DNA of 64,000 nt from Taenia hydatigena (taxonomy: Eukaryota > Platyhelminthes > Cestoda > Cyclophyllidea > Taeniidae), in assembly GCA_036345935.2 (NCBI GenBank), contig JADWOT020000006.1, forward strand, positions 21,716,967 through 21,780,966, read 5' to 3'. Every line of letters begins with the position of its first letter. The first letter of the stretch is position 1. Under the pieces are notes generated by a model. It was not told the DNA's origin. It did no database searches and worked only from the letters and a program-made list of their open reading frames with translations. The translations under genes were made by a program, and so were the position numbers. Shown piece by piece: positions 50,195-62,937 of this stretch.

Positions 50195-51170
50195 TGTTTG
50201 TTCTTACTCCCAGTTTCGGTTTCGGTCACTTATGGGACCATATTGTTCTGACCGGGCCGGCTGGCCTCCAGACAGTGTCAGCAGCCCCAAGCCCTCTCTT
50301 TGCTGAATATACGCACATATTTAATACTCTGTTTGTTTGAACTACCAGAATGCTAGGGTAGAACATACATATTCAACGGACAAAGGGAAATGAGCTACTG
50401 GCATGGCCCTGAGGCCAGCCTACGCAGCTAGGGCAATGTAGTCACCTCTGTGACCCTGACCGAAAGCAGTAGCTCAAACAAACAAAGCATTCAGCCTTCT
50501 TTTGCCTTTGATGGAGCCTCAAAACGCTATAACACATTCTTTTTCAGTACTATGCTTTCCTTTGCCTTTAAAGAAGCCTAAGGACTCTACAACGCACTCC
50601 TTCACAAAATAGGCAGCTCTTTTGTAATACTTAATTCTTTAAATGCGCTTTGTAGGCCAGAGGCGGGAAGTCAATTTGAACCACGTGACTGACGAACGTG
50701 GAGACTCCTTGGAGCGTGACGGACCCTCGGCCTGAAGCCCCATTCGTCGCCTAGCTGTATTTATTTCCCATATACAGTAAAGATGTCTAAACGCACTCAG
50801 ACTTCTACTGGCAAGGGTAACCAGGAGGGAGAGGAGGAACCCTCTACACTTTCCTCACAAACTTTTTGGACATAGCAAAAAACATAAAAATAAAAGATGG
50901 TTTGTAGCGTTCCGAGGCTCCCTTGAAGGCAAAAGAAGTCAGAATGCTAGAGTGGAATATATATGTTCAACCGACAGAGGAAAATAAGCTGTTGGCCTGG
51001 CCCGGGGACCAGCCTACGCAGTTGGAGCAATACGGCCATCTCTGCGACCCTGACCGAGGCTCCCTCGAAGGCAAAAGAAGGCAGAATGCTAGGGTACAAT
51101 ATATATATTCAATGGACAGAGGGAAATAGTTACAACAAACAAAGTACTTCAGGTAGTTCCAACAAAAAAA
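50195..51170. mobile_element. Cluster of miniature-LTR-element fragments in both orientations
   Basis: Five or more LTR pieces can be picked out: forward 50195 to about 50320; a short forward start at 50330-50346 that turns directly into a reversed LTR to about 50487; two copies of the forward LTR end within 50490-50610; a reversed LTR from about 50888 to 51055; and a nested, shortened reversed LTR to about 51170. The reversed LTRs keep TGTAGCGTTCCGAGGCTCCC and the CCAGCCTACGCAG core. Between them (50783-50875) lies a short open frame starting MSKRTQTSTGKG, possibly an internal remnant. The structure suggests repeated insertion or recombination at one site. Confidence 0.65.
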
Positions 51171-51826
51171 GTTTGACATGGTTATAATAAAAACTCATTC
51201 TTTTTTGCAGTTTCAATAATTGCTTTTCGGCTAAATATTTACAAAGTGGAATGCCCGTTATGCATATTTGCTTTTTAATAGAGCTGAAACCTATTAATCT
51301 AATTAGTTTTAATGCAATGTCACCACACTACCTTACTTTAAACAAACAAACGAATATATTGTCCAAAAAAACATGTTTCTAATGCACTAATAGTGACTAT
51401 CCTACAAAATGCGCGAAATACAAGATGGGCCTTGAACAGTTCCTCTGCCAATAGGTGTGGTGCGACGCAGTCACATGCTCTAAGTGGCATATTGGTGAGT
51501 GCGAGCCATACATCTACAATAACTTTATGCTGAACCCTAAATACTTACAGCGCAATTTGATAACTAGCTTTTATAAGTAGACGCTGGGTGCTATCCATAA
51601 CTTTAAATAAATATTGTTCGAATCATCTAAGTTTTAAAGTGTGCTAGCAAGTGTCTTTCTTTTTACACATTAACGTTGTTTATGTCCTTCTCTCTAGTAG
51701 CACATGAAACTCCCTAATCCTTTTTTGTTTTATGATCAGGCACGAAATGATCTTCATGCACCCCTATTGAATATACGTTTCATCTTGCTATTCTTCCACA
51801 TTGGCTACATTGCTGTGTTTTGTGCT
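51171..51826. other. Upstream region of the vezatin-like gene
   Basis: No gene was recognised. The stretch presumably contains the promoter and 5' leader of the gene starting at 51827. Confidence 0.35.
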
Positions 51827-54800
51827 ATGGATGAGGACCTGAGTGCTTTTCCTCCAGTACGCTGCTCGTTTTTTTGAACTATTTTCTCCAGAATCATCCC
51901 CTTCGCATATACCTTCGGGGTCTAAATTTAGACGATGCTGATGATTTCGTTGGTGTTGATGAAGATCAAGCCGCAAGACCTTGTACGAGTGTCGCACCCT
52001 CAGCTTTGTCCAACTTAGCGTCTGGATACTTCCTTCTCTTTGGTTTGGTTTCCTACTACTACAACCTCATTGTAGTGTCCAACTTTTCAACTGACATCTT
52101 CTAGATTGATTTCCCGAAAAGGCACCTCCTGCAATGTCTCCTCCGGTCAGAACACATCTTTACCAATGACCGTGCATATCTCGAGCAGTGCAAGAGTGAT
52201 CTCAAAAGGCAGCTGCCCTCGAGTCCACTCCGCTCACTTTCTTTTGCCCCCATTTTGTTCACATTCTTGCCGATTTTCCTCGCTCTCATGGTCTCGAATG
52301 CTAGCATTCTGATCTATTGTGCTGGCATACTATTTTTTATTCTCTTCGCTGCTAAGTTAATCTTCACCTTCCTCACCGTCTTTCTGATTAAATATGCTAT
52401 CGGTTCTATGGAGGATCTTCACATTATCTTCAAAAAATCAATTACCCTCCTTCGTGGCCTCAATACCGTCGAGATAGGCTACATGTTGTGAGTGGTTTGA
52501 AGTGAAATTGCCTAAAGATCTGCGTAAATTCCCTGGAATCTGTTTAATTTTCTTTCCCTTTTAGTGCAAGTAAAGGAGGGGCATTCCGAAATCAGTTAGA
52601 TAGAGTTGTGCTACCGAAGTACAGCTCTCAATTGTACGATGCACTGTTCGTCTACGTGTCAAATGTCTCCTCACTATCCAGCACCATCAACAAAATAATC
52701 CAATCTTCTCCCTCCCTAGTCTCCAGTCTTGTGGAAATTGGCAGCTCTTTATCTATCTCCCATGACAATGTGACCGATGGAGAGGCCAATAAAAAGAGTC
52801 TGTTAAATATCAAGGTAGCGCTAAATATCGTCCAGTGGCCTCATCTCCTAATCTCTAGGATATGTTCTGCATCGCTCTTGGGTTCGACTCCGAATTAGCA
52901 CGGGTATTTGGCTGTTTCGTCGCACTTCACTTCCACGAATCTATCTTTCTGAACTGTAAGTTCTGCGCCTTTAACTCACCCAAGTTTGAGCTTTCCAATG
53001 CTCATCTGGGATAGAGTAGTAATCTTACTGCGTGCTTAAATACTGCCATCATCGTTTTTCAATCGGCCTATCTTTATTTGGTCTCACTACATTGCTTGCC
53101 GGTGTGAGGTTTGTTAGCACTGCTACTTTTTAACTCAGTGCGAATGATTAAGGCCCTATGTGCCTGGCTATGGTGTCTACGAGGAGGGAGAGGGCATCTG
53201 CGCGGAGTGGACCAAATGCGGGTGAACCTGGAGGAGAGAGGTGGGTTTGGCGACGAACCACCAAGCGAAGTGACCAAGGCGTCTAGTCCAGGCTTCGAAG
53301 AGGTGCAAGTGAGGGAACACCTCTCAGCTTTGGCCAGTCTTCATTATAATGTCATCTCCCTATCGTGTCGGTGCGTTGAGGCCCATGTTACTTAAATTTT
53401 GTTAGCAGCTAGTTTGAGATAATTCAATATATTGAGGTGCCAGTACCTATTACCTTCTATCCCCTATCCCCAACTCATTGAACGACTATATTCCCCTTCC
53501 TCTGTCTGTCCATTTTAGGCTTCAACATTCACTCATCTTTCTCAAACAACGAATCCCTTACTGAGTACTTAGTTCGACAATTGTGTCATGTTAAAATAGT
53601 CTGATATGAAGGCAAATTGAATGGCTGCTTGGTATATTCCGATCATTTGTCGTCCGCTTGACGCAGGTTTTGACACCCCTCATAAGTAACTAATGAGAGT
53701 GTTTAATTGTGAGGCCTATAAGGCACTTTTAGAGTAGGAGAATTTCCTAATTCAACTGAGGCAACCTTGTTCTGCGCGGGTTTTAATGGGTATTTTGATT
53801 CCATAGCGCAGTAATGTTTGCAGGCCTTTTCCAATGTGATGACGTGATTCTCCAACGCAGTGCATCCATCAACTCTTCTGTGCTCGTTAAAAATGGATGG
53901 TTACATTGGAATGTCATTTTTCAGGCTTTATAAACTGAGGGAAAGGGTCGCTGCCAAGGCAGCCTCGGTTGCACTGGCTGAATTATCCTCTGAAGACCTT
54001 CAGTCAATGCGCATACTCTTGACCAATTGTCAATACTGTTTGGATGAGGCAGAGAAGACCCTTCGGGATGAATCCACTAAAACAACGGAACCGATTCCGA
54101 TTCCCATGGTGCCTGAACCGATGCCCATAGCGGAAGGAATGGGCGAACTGATACCACTGGATTCCGAACAACCGCCTGTTGAAGATGAGGTGGGTCTCAT
54201 TAGAACTTGAGTTATCACTGAAGGCGTTGTTTGCTGTAAAGAAGGTCTACAAGGCTAGTGTCATGACTGTTATTGAATGTTCTGGCACATTCTCCATTTC
54301 CAAATGGTGGGATATATCTGCTTCCAAGGGTGATATTGTCATTATTAGAGCAAAGAAGCAGTTGACTTGACAGGTAGGAAAGGGAAATGGACTAACGACA
54401 AGACTAATTACCGCTCCTGTCTTCACATTTTTGAATGCAAATGCGAACATGCTTAAATAAGCACTTAAACGGCTTCTGTGAATTCGATGTCCGAGGCCAT
54501 TCTACCCTAATTTGATTTAAGGATGGTAATCTCTGCTCGGGGTTCTCAGAAAGGCAATATAAATGAATTCTTCCCCCAAACACAAACGCTCTACCCTTTT
54601 TTTGCCCGCTGTGTGAACCCATCGAAAAGTCTAACCCTATGGAAGTAATGGAATGAGGAGCACATCTCTCTCCTTTCTCCTCCTTTCCTGCTTTTTAGCA
54701 ATTTAACTGTAATGGATGGAGAATTGTAGGCCTAATCGAACCTCTGGTTGGCTTAAATGCATGCATTATTTTTTTCTCTTCTTTTTTGTTTACTTGTCCT

Positions 54801-57800
54801 TTTGCCTCATTGAGGTAAATCACTCGGTTTCAATTCTTCCTCACCTCCACACTTTTTTTCTATATTGTTTTCTTTATCTAGCCGCTTATCTTTCGACCAA
54901 GTGAAGGCATAATTAATGGTTCGCGTTTCTTTGCGTGGTATTAGTTATTAGAAGGACACATTTTACAGCTCTCGATACGGTCGCGGAGTCTCCCGTCTCT
55001 TTGTTGCTCGAATTTTTTGGCTCTCACTTTCCATTGTGGAGAGGGGATTGCTCCCTGATTAACTAGCTGACTGATTGACTTGGAATGGGAATTGGCTTTT
55101 GCATCGTAGGATTCGTTAAATGGACGTATGCAGTATTTGGATTTTCCTCCAACTATCCACTCTGCCTCTCCTCCCACTTCTCTGGGGAGTTATGGACTAC
55201 AGACGCAACTAATAGCGGTAGGCGAGTTCCATCCGCCCCCAGAAATAGCCAGAATGGAGGAATTAATCACCGTTGTGAGACCATTACTTTGCACCGATAC
55301 GAAACTGGACAATAAGAAAATAAAAACTTTCAGGACAGATCATGAACTTGCCACTGGTTGTGCTCTCGAGTTGGTTTCAGGGTTCCACCTGTAATCCTTT
55401 GGGATTCCGAAGTGGTGCGCTTCTGCTCCACCAGAATGCTTTCATTGGCAAATCCACATTTAATCACTATTGTCTACCTGCTGAGAGGAAACACTTTCTC
55501 CTTCTCTTCATGGAGGTAGAAACACTTGATCCTGTCATCTGCTTGCCTATCTGACTGACAAACGCACTTTTTCAAGTTTAGGGCTGACATGATGTGTCAC
55601 TGATATTTAGTTTCTCTGTGATCCCTTCTCTAAAGTAATCAAAGTGCTCTTTCATCCTCCCTTCCTTCCTTGTGATCCTAGCTGCAGGCCATCGGACATC
55701 GAAAGCCCTTTACACCAGTCACACAAACCCACTCTCTAAGGGGTACCTCATCTCCCATTCTGGATCTTTTTTCTAACACATGTAGTATCTACCTCCTTGA
55801 TATGGCGAAATTTCCATACTCTTTTGGAGGTAAACTTCTGGGAAGGAATGGAGAGAGGGTGGTGGCTCTCTCTCTCCCGACCTTGGGATCGGCGAAGGGT
55901 GTTACCTTGGTTAAGGGGGATGAGAGTGGGATAGGGTAAAAACGAAGGAAAGAATTTGTTCCGAGTAGTAAGGCATGCAATAAACCGACTTGAGTAAACA
56001 TATTTTTAGCTACTTTTGCTTTAACTTACCTTTAAAAATAATATTTTATTTACGTTGTTCATTGTGAGGGTAGTTTGCGTCAAGGGACTAGATTTGTGCT
56101 TCATGAAGGTGGTTTAACTCATTTTAAAATTTATTTATTGCAGACAAATAATTTTATACTTTTCTGGGTTGGTTTCTCCCAAAGGACACTTTTTTTCCCA
56201 AAAAAGACGCAATATCTGAATGATGTTAGATGACGATACTCACTACGTTATAAGTAGCCTGTTGATTTGTCAGTTTTTAGGTCTCTTTTTGTAGCTATTT
56301 AGGCTCCTATACATATCTTGTGAAATCTTGAAGAATGTGGAATGTGGATCCTCTACCTCCATTTCCCATTCGAAAGTTTGCCTATGCCAAAAAATGAGTA
56401 TATATTTCATAAGAATATGGCTCGCTTTGGGATTTCGTTCACCGGAGGCGGATGAGAAGCATCATTAGAAACAATTTTATTTTAGGGATGAATGCCTTCT
56501 TTAAAGCAATAATGCTGCACTGCATTGGTAGTGGTTGGTGCTACTTATTGTTCTGTAAGTAGTTTATCAATTAGATGGGTTTTACCTTATTGGACCCTAG
56601 ACACTTCCTTGCTATTATTTAACGTCTCGAAGGGTTGAGGGGTAATTGATCATTCCACAAGATAGAATTAAAAGTTGTCATCGCCATATCACGATCATGT
56701 ATTTCGCTGACCTAAATTTTATACCAGGAGAGATGCTAATTATTTCTCGCACGATTTGATAAGGATATTTTAATTACCTTCTCACAATGTACATTTTTGT
56801 GTCCTCCTCCCGCTGCCTTCTCGTGGTTCGGCGATTTCGATTATCCTTTTACCTTTTGCTGATGGCCCTCCACCATCTCCATTCTGCTGAGCCAGTGTGC
56901 CCTCTTATTGAGTAATCAGAAGTACGGCGCCGTATTTTAATCGTTTCGTCATGTTCAACAGGGAGCACACTCAGATTTTCATTGGTACAGATTTTTCATC
57001 CTCTTGAACTCGGATGCTGTAGCTGCAGCTTAAGTTTAACCCGCAATTTAAGACGTTATTCTGTTTTTCAAATTGGAGTGATTGGAAAGTGCACTGGATA
57101 AGTGAACTCTCCTAAAGACTATAACAACTTGGTCTACTTCGCCTTTCTTACTTTACATGCTTATAGACTGCTCAAGGTAACTAGGTGCTTCGTATTTGAT
57201 CTCCTCTTTAAAGATCACCCTCCCCCTGGATGCTACATTTCACTCACAGTCCATCTAACTACCGATGACATCCGCACTGTCATCTTCCATTTGTTTACTC
57301 CTTTTTATGTATTTAATTTCAGTGTCTTGAGGCAATTGCTGGAACTGAGGATCCACAGGCAATGGGAGAGGAGGAGCTCTACGATGACCTCGACCACTTA
57401 GGCCAACCGGTTAGCAAAGCTGAGGTACGTTTCTTCCCCCTTCCCTCTGTTCCTCCTTTGCTACTTCGCCTCAGTGTTGCAAAAAGGGTGTGGCTCTTGG
57501 ATTGTTGCAGCATTGTGGAAATGATGAGTGCATTGTTAATGAGAAGTCGTCGAAAGAATTACAATAGTGCAGCCAACGAAAACTGACGCTGTGATTAGAA
57601 ATTTCCGCCTCTATTACGGAAATTAAAGTGCACCTGTCCTCCTCCTCCTCCTCCTTTTACTTCCATGGTCTATCGGCAATACGAGATTCTAGTAGAGGAA
57701 GGCCTTAGTGAAGAAGTTAACCTTCATTGTTTTTCGTACCTCTATTTCACCGATTATGGAATGAGACCCCACTAAGGGTGTCCACACAATCAACAAGCAC

Positions 57801-60800
57801 TACCAATCACATTCTCGCCAAGTACATGGCCTCTCCTCCTTTTTCTTGTCCCATCCTCCTTCCTAAATTGGTATTAGAACACCAAAGATTTAACTATCTC
57901 TGTCTGCCTTTTAACGACTACTTTTCGACAAGTTTCCTTTTGGAAGATTGTAAATCTTAATGAATAAATGGGATCATCAACTTGAAGAGTAAAGGGAAAG
58001 TAGGTGTCTCCTACATCTTTCCATCTAAAATTACGTAGGGCGTTTATCAATCACCATTTCAGATTTGCCAGTCTCAATATTCGACTAGAGGAAGGTGGAA
58101 ATTTTGACCTTCAAGAACGTCAGAAGTGACATAGTCATTTGCCGTTCCTCCTGTGCCTACCTTCCAGGTCTTAGGTAGCGTTAGTTGATTCACTAATTTT
58201 CTCACTCGTGAAGTGAGAGCGAGAATTCCTTCACGCACGTGTTGTTGCGACCTTATCAAGTTTTATGATCGTTGGTGACTTCTTTTTGTTATTCATACTA
58301 TGGAACCTTGCAGCCGTGTTGAAGCTTGGCAACAACTGCAAAACTCTTTGTTACTTCTGCTGCGGGAGTTCAGCTGGAATCTTAGGACTCACAGGAGTAC
58401 TGTAGTTTCATTTACCTACGAACACTAGGCGACAAGACAGGCAGACGACTGGATGCGAGCCAAGGAAAAAACTCGAGGAAACTACTAAGTTACCGATGGC
58501 AAAGATAGAATCTTTCGAAGGTCATGCTGTTTAAATATCAATGCAACCGGACGTCATATGGACTATGTCACGTATTTGTGACGTGCGGAATCAGATAAGG
58601 AAACCAGTACGCACTAATAATTGATGACGTAAAGAAGTGTCTAGCGGATTTCATGCCTTCGACTTCTCAACTTTTAATTTATTTGGGGATAAATAAAAAA
58701 ACTAAAGTCTGTTTTAATGGCCATTTTCTTGGTCACTTTGGGAGGAAATAAGTAGCGTATACCTCATGAACAGTCACTCTTCGGCTCCGCTGCACTTGTA
58801 TTGAGCGTTTGCTCCCTCTCTTCCTCTTCATCCCTCCATTCCTCCTCTTCCCTTTGTCACCTTCTTTGTCGAAAATTTTCACCGTTCTGATCAGGGAAAA
58901 AGAAGTACGAGAGATCACAACTGTTAGGAGTAGGGGGACGGAAGCCAGAACTGTTGTATCTTTTGCGCTGCCCTTGTTCTTTCGTACTATCACCCTTGCT
59001 CTAGTCGATGAATGCCTTTCCATCACCGTGAGACGTAAATGCCTTTCTTTCAAAGTTCCGCTCTTTCTTTTTTCTCGCTCTGATTACTTCGTTGCGTGTG
59101 GGTATGGAGGTTCCCTTGATCCTTCTCGGTGAAAGACAGAGAAGATCCTCCACATTTTAGAAGCCTCATTTTAGCTTTTTAAGCATGTCCTTACTTTGCT
59201 TTTCGTTTCTGGATCTGTAATTTGTTCTTGACGGCCAGAAAGTCCTTTTTTTCAGAATGCAAGGTGTTGTTATTTTTAGGGCCAAAAGTGTTAAATGCTT
59301 CCCTCTCCTCACTCGGTGTTTCCCTTTGTTTTTCCCCTTCCTCACAGTCATTAATGGGGCGAATGGGTATTGAGTCTACTGGGTGATACCCCTTCCCCAA
59401 CCCCTTTTCGCAACTTATTCCAGCTGAGATGGTTTTTCATGCTATGAATCATCTTGGGGTGGTTGTTGGCACTGACTTTCTTGGTGTTGTTCACCGCAGC
59501 CTTGATTGGCTCTAGGTCACCTCCTAATCGATAGCTGGTTGGTCAGATTTTAGGGCCGTTTATTGGTTCTCATTAGTAGTCTTAAAATTGACATCTCCGA
59601 TTTCTCGTGATACTGTTTTCTAGGGCTCTTACCTCTTTCCCTCGTATTTCTCCGCTTCAAAGTATTCATTTTTTCAGGTTATTTTAACTAACAAGCTTAT
59701 GGCATCGACTTGCTAATCTCGTGTAAGACCTCCGCATTCATTTTCTCCTTCATTTTCCCTTTTTTTAGGGCAAGTCAACCAAAATACCAGGAGGATTAGG
59801 TGGTTTCAGATTTCATTCGCTTTATTTTCGCATTTACCGGGGAAGATTTATTTTCTCTCTACCCGCTCCGCCCCCCTTCACACTTCCACCACCCTCTCCG
59901 CATCGTTCACATTGGAAACTTATTTTTAGACTAACGCGTACTAGGTCAGCGAAGCACTCATTCACCTAAGTTATAAAGCCCATTTGAAAAAAAATGGAGA
60001 AGAACACGCACACCGACGCGTTAGCTTCAATTTCGGGTGGGACGAATGAGAAAGGATGTTGGGAGGTGCTCTCCTTCGGTGGGCACCTTACATTCCTTCC
60101 ACTAGTGACAATATTCCAAGTAGGAATCCTTGACCTATACCACATTTTAAAATCTGACTTCACTTATCCAACCCTCTTATCCTGTCCCACTCATTCCGGA
60201 TATTCATTTTTTTCCCACTTAAGTAGTATGATCTAGGCGGACACGACGTCAAGACGGGAGACGACAAGGTTGGCCTCGCCAAGCTGAGAATGCGAGGCCT
60301 TTAGCTCAACCGCTCGATCTAGGACAAGATAAGTAGCAATGATAAGAAACAAGTGTCATATGTGTCCTGTGGCGCCGATATCGTTTATAGTTTTTCCACT
60401 GGTGGCGAAATGTCAAGGCAAGGCGTTTCCCTTCCAATTAAAAAAGATCCGCAGTTCATTTTTTAAGTCTAGGAAACACTGCTGATGCATGGGTGACTGC
60501 ATGGATGACGCCGAATTTCTCGCTAATGTTGCATTGTTTAGAAGTAGAAGGTTCAAGTTTACACCCTCCTAGTAGGCTGGAGACGCTGTGATACCAAGTG
60601 CATGTCGTTTTGAGGACTATAAGTGCTGATTTAAGTATTATATGCCACATAATGTGTGTTTTGATGAGATAGCTTCGCCCCTTTTGTTCTAGGTAAACTG
60701 TTACGAGGGAAGCCATTTGGGGGATACAACTAAAAGGTGTGCATTACACATTCCAATTGCACTCCTGCCTTCTTATTCTCTACAATCTAAAGTACTTTTC

Positions 60801-61908
60801 CTTCCCCCACTCTCCCTCATCGCTAAAAAGTGGTATCTGCTACAAGAAATATGAACAATTATACATTGTTCAAGTTTGCTAGAGCTTTTCATTTCAACTC
60901 CCCATCATTAAGTCATAGGAGCCGCCCAACACCTGGGTGGTTGGTATCAGATTACCACTAAAGAAGAGGGGTGAAAAATAGGCGCGTTTTGTGGTGTGGC
61001 TGAATAAAATGACTAGCAGGAATGCGTGCCATTGTTTATATACAGACCTTATAAAGTGTTCGCTTGTTTGCTTTAGGAATTTAAGCTCCCTTGGGCTGTG
61101 AATATCTGCGCGCACTACCTCATGCCACACTTTTAAGACACTGCTTCGTGGTCAGAAGGTTGGGCTTGTTTTCGGTATGTGAAAGTGTGGAGGTCGGGCA
61201 ATACTTCTTACCTGAGATTCATTCGTCTGTACGGTCTGAAGGGTGCATAAGGAAAAACACGGGGGAGAAGAAAGCCCTATTCCCACAAAGTGGGATGGGA
61301 CTACTTCAAAACGGGGTTGTCGAAAGGTCTAATTTCATTCTTATTGCTTTCTTTCACTCCTTACTTGCCTCTAAAGTAGTCTAAAGGGGGGCGGTGTCAG
61401 ATGCTCGTTCGGGGACAATCACCTGTCGAAATGCATGGTAGACGCTTTGCCTAAACAGACAATCTGTGAAGCCTCTTGTCATTTTTATTGACGAATCGAT
61501 GCGAGTGGAGAGTCTCCTCTGGTCTTGTGTTTGATTGCTTGCCGCCTGAAGCGCATCCATTCGTCGTCTCCATTTCTCCAGAAGGTTGGTGTAATATTAC
61601 CAAAGTCTGTAAACACTTGGCGCTGTGATACGGGATTACTGAAAGACATGGTTAGTTAAGCAAAGTCGGAGCAGAGGTCGTACCACGATGGAATCGGGTA
61701 CTGTTTTCTCTTTCCCACCTTTTAGATGAAAAAGAGGAATGCAGACCGTGCGATCCTCCTTACCGAGCTCACTTCTGTGATAGCGCATCGAATGGTGGAG
61801 ACGAGAGAACGCGAGGCGAAAGCACTTTCCCGTTCAAGGGGTCTTCTGGATTCCAACCAATCACCGCCACCGCCTGACTCTGACGAGATGCAGTCGATGC
61901 CACTTTTG
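51827..61908 (+). CDS. VEZT: Vezatin-like two-pass membrane protein (3' end open)
   Basis: Nine exons join in phase: 51827-51856, 51892-52071, 52105-52487, 52565-52814, 52859-52955, 53139-53370, 53925-54189, 57323-57424 and 61726-61908. They give 574 residues without a stop. The start MDEDLSAFPP followed by LRIYLRGLNLDDADDF parallels the vezatin N-terminus. Two adjacent hydrophobic segments lie at about residues 117-165. They are followed by KYAIGSMEDLHIIFKK, a conserved helical region (VREHLSALASLHYNVISL; LYKLRERVAAKAA) and a charged late segment (NADRAILLTELTSVIAHR). Vezatin is a junction-associated membrane protein linked to cadherin complexes, myosin VIIa and, in other settings, dynein transport. 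The first two introns are 35 and 33 nt, whereas the last two exceed 3 kb. The last exon ends at a good donor, so coding continues, possibly via 62876-62937 or beyond the window. Confidence 0.78.
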
Positions 61909-62644
61909 GTATGTCAAAATTGTCAACATCGTATAGTCATTGCTAGAGGAGGCCAAAACAATGTCAACAACAACAGCTTTTGCTTACTCCTTATTTACCC
62001 ATTTCTACTATCCAATTTACCAAGTGGAGAAGGCACAAAAGTAGGCTGAGAATCTGCCATAACTTTGCCACAATTTCGTGACTACTGTGCCATATGATCA
62101 TCTGTTAAACATTTGTTCCTGCATGCTTGGGATCTTGTAAAGCTTCTTCGTTCTCGCGGAAAGTACATCCTTATGAGTTCTGTAACTGGTGGATATGAAG
62201 TATAGTTAGGGAATGCTTTTCTTCGCCTTTTTTCCTCCTTAAAAATATAATTTTGCTTGGGAATGCTGAGAAATGCTTTTTGGTCGATGTTCTTCTTCAT
62301 TTTAACTAAAATTGTGTGCTTCTTCTCTCCGACAGCTTTCCTAATCCCCAACCCTTTTTTCATCAAAAAAAGAATCGGAGAGCTCTGTGTGAACATAAGT
62401 CAAGGGAGGATTTTATTTAGTCTCTTTCAAAATCACCCTGACAACTGTCACTTTTTGCTATGACCTCTGCTTGCCATGTTGGTTTATTAGGAGGAGGGAA
62501 GGGCATTAATATTCTACAAACCAGTAGCACTTTTTTTGGCAAAAATACACTCTTATCCCCTCATCTCTTATCACGCCTGATCTATCTAATCAGGAGGTGG
62601 TGGGAAAAACAGGAGGCAGATGTGTGTTTGTGTGTGCGTGTTGT

Positions 62645-62690
62645 TTGGTTGGCCTGTTGGTTGGTTGGTTGGTTGGGTGGATGGTTGGTG
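62645..62690. repeat. (GGTT)n-type simple repeat
   Basis: A run of GGTT/TGGT units with a few interruptions lies downstream of the last clear vezatin exon. Confidence 0.75.
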
Positions 62691-62875
62691 TCCTTGTTTG
62701 CAACCCTGACAAAAAAGTCAACTGTTGTACGAGGTAGAATGCCATTGTCACTCTCCCTCTCTAAGTATTTATGCCCTGCACTTCCAGCATGTACTGTACT
62801 GATTGGTGACAGGTGAATTAGTTGTTGGGTTCGAAGATTTAGAAAGTAGCTTTCTTATATTGTACTGACCTACAG

Positions 62876-62937
62876 AAGGTCTGTTGTGTTACTGGCGTAG
62901 CTATGCGTCACGTTTCGTTAGAACAAGAGACGCTGAG
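62876..62937 (+). CDS. Possible further exon of the vezatin-like gene
   Basis: A 62-bp segment is bounded by GACCTACAG and GAG/GTAAAA. It is open in the phase required after the exon ending at 61908 and would add about 20 residues (VAMRHVSLEQETL). I see no specific similarity to the vezatin C-terminus, so this is a splice-pattern guess. Confidence 0.25.
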
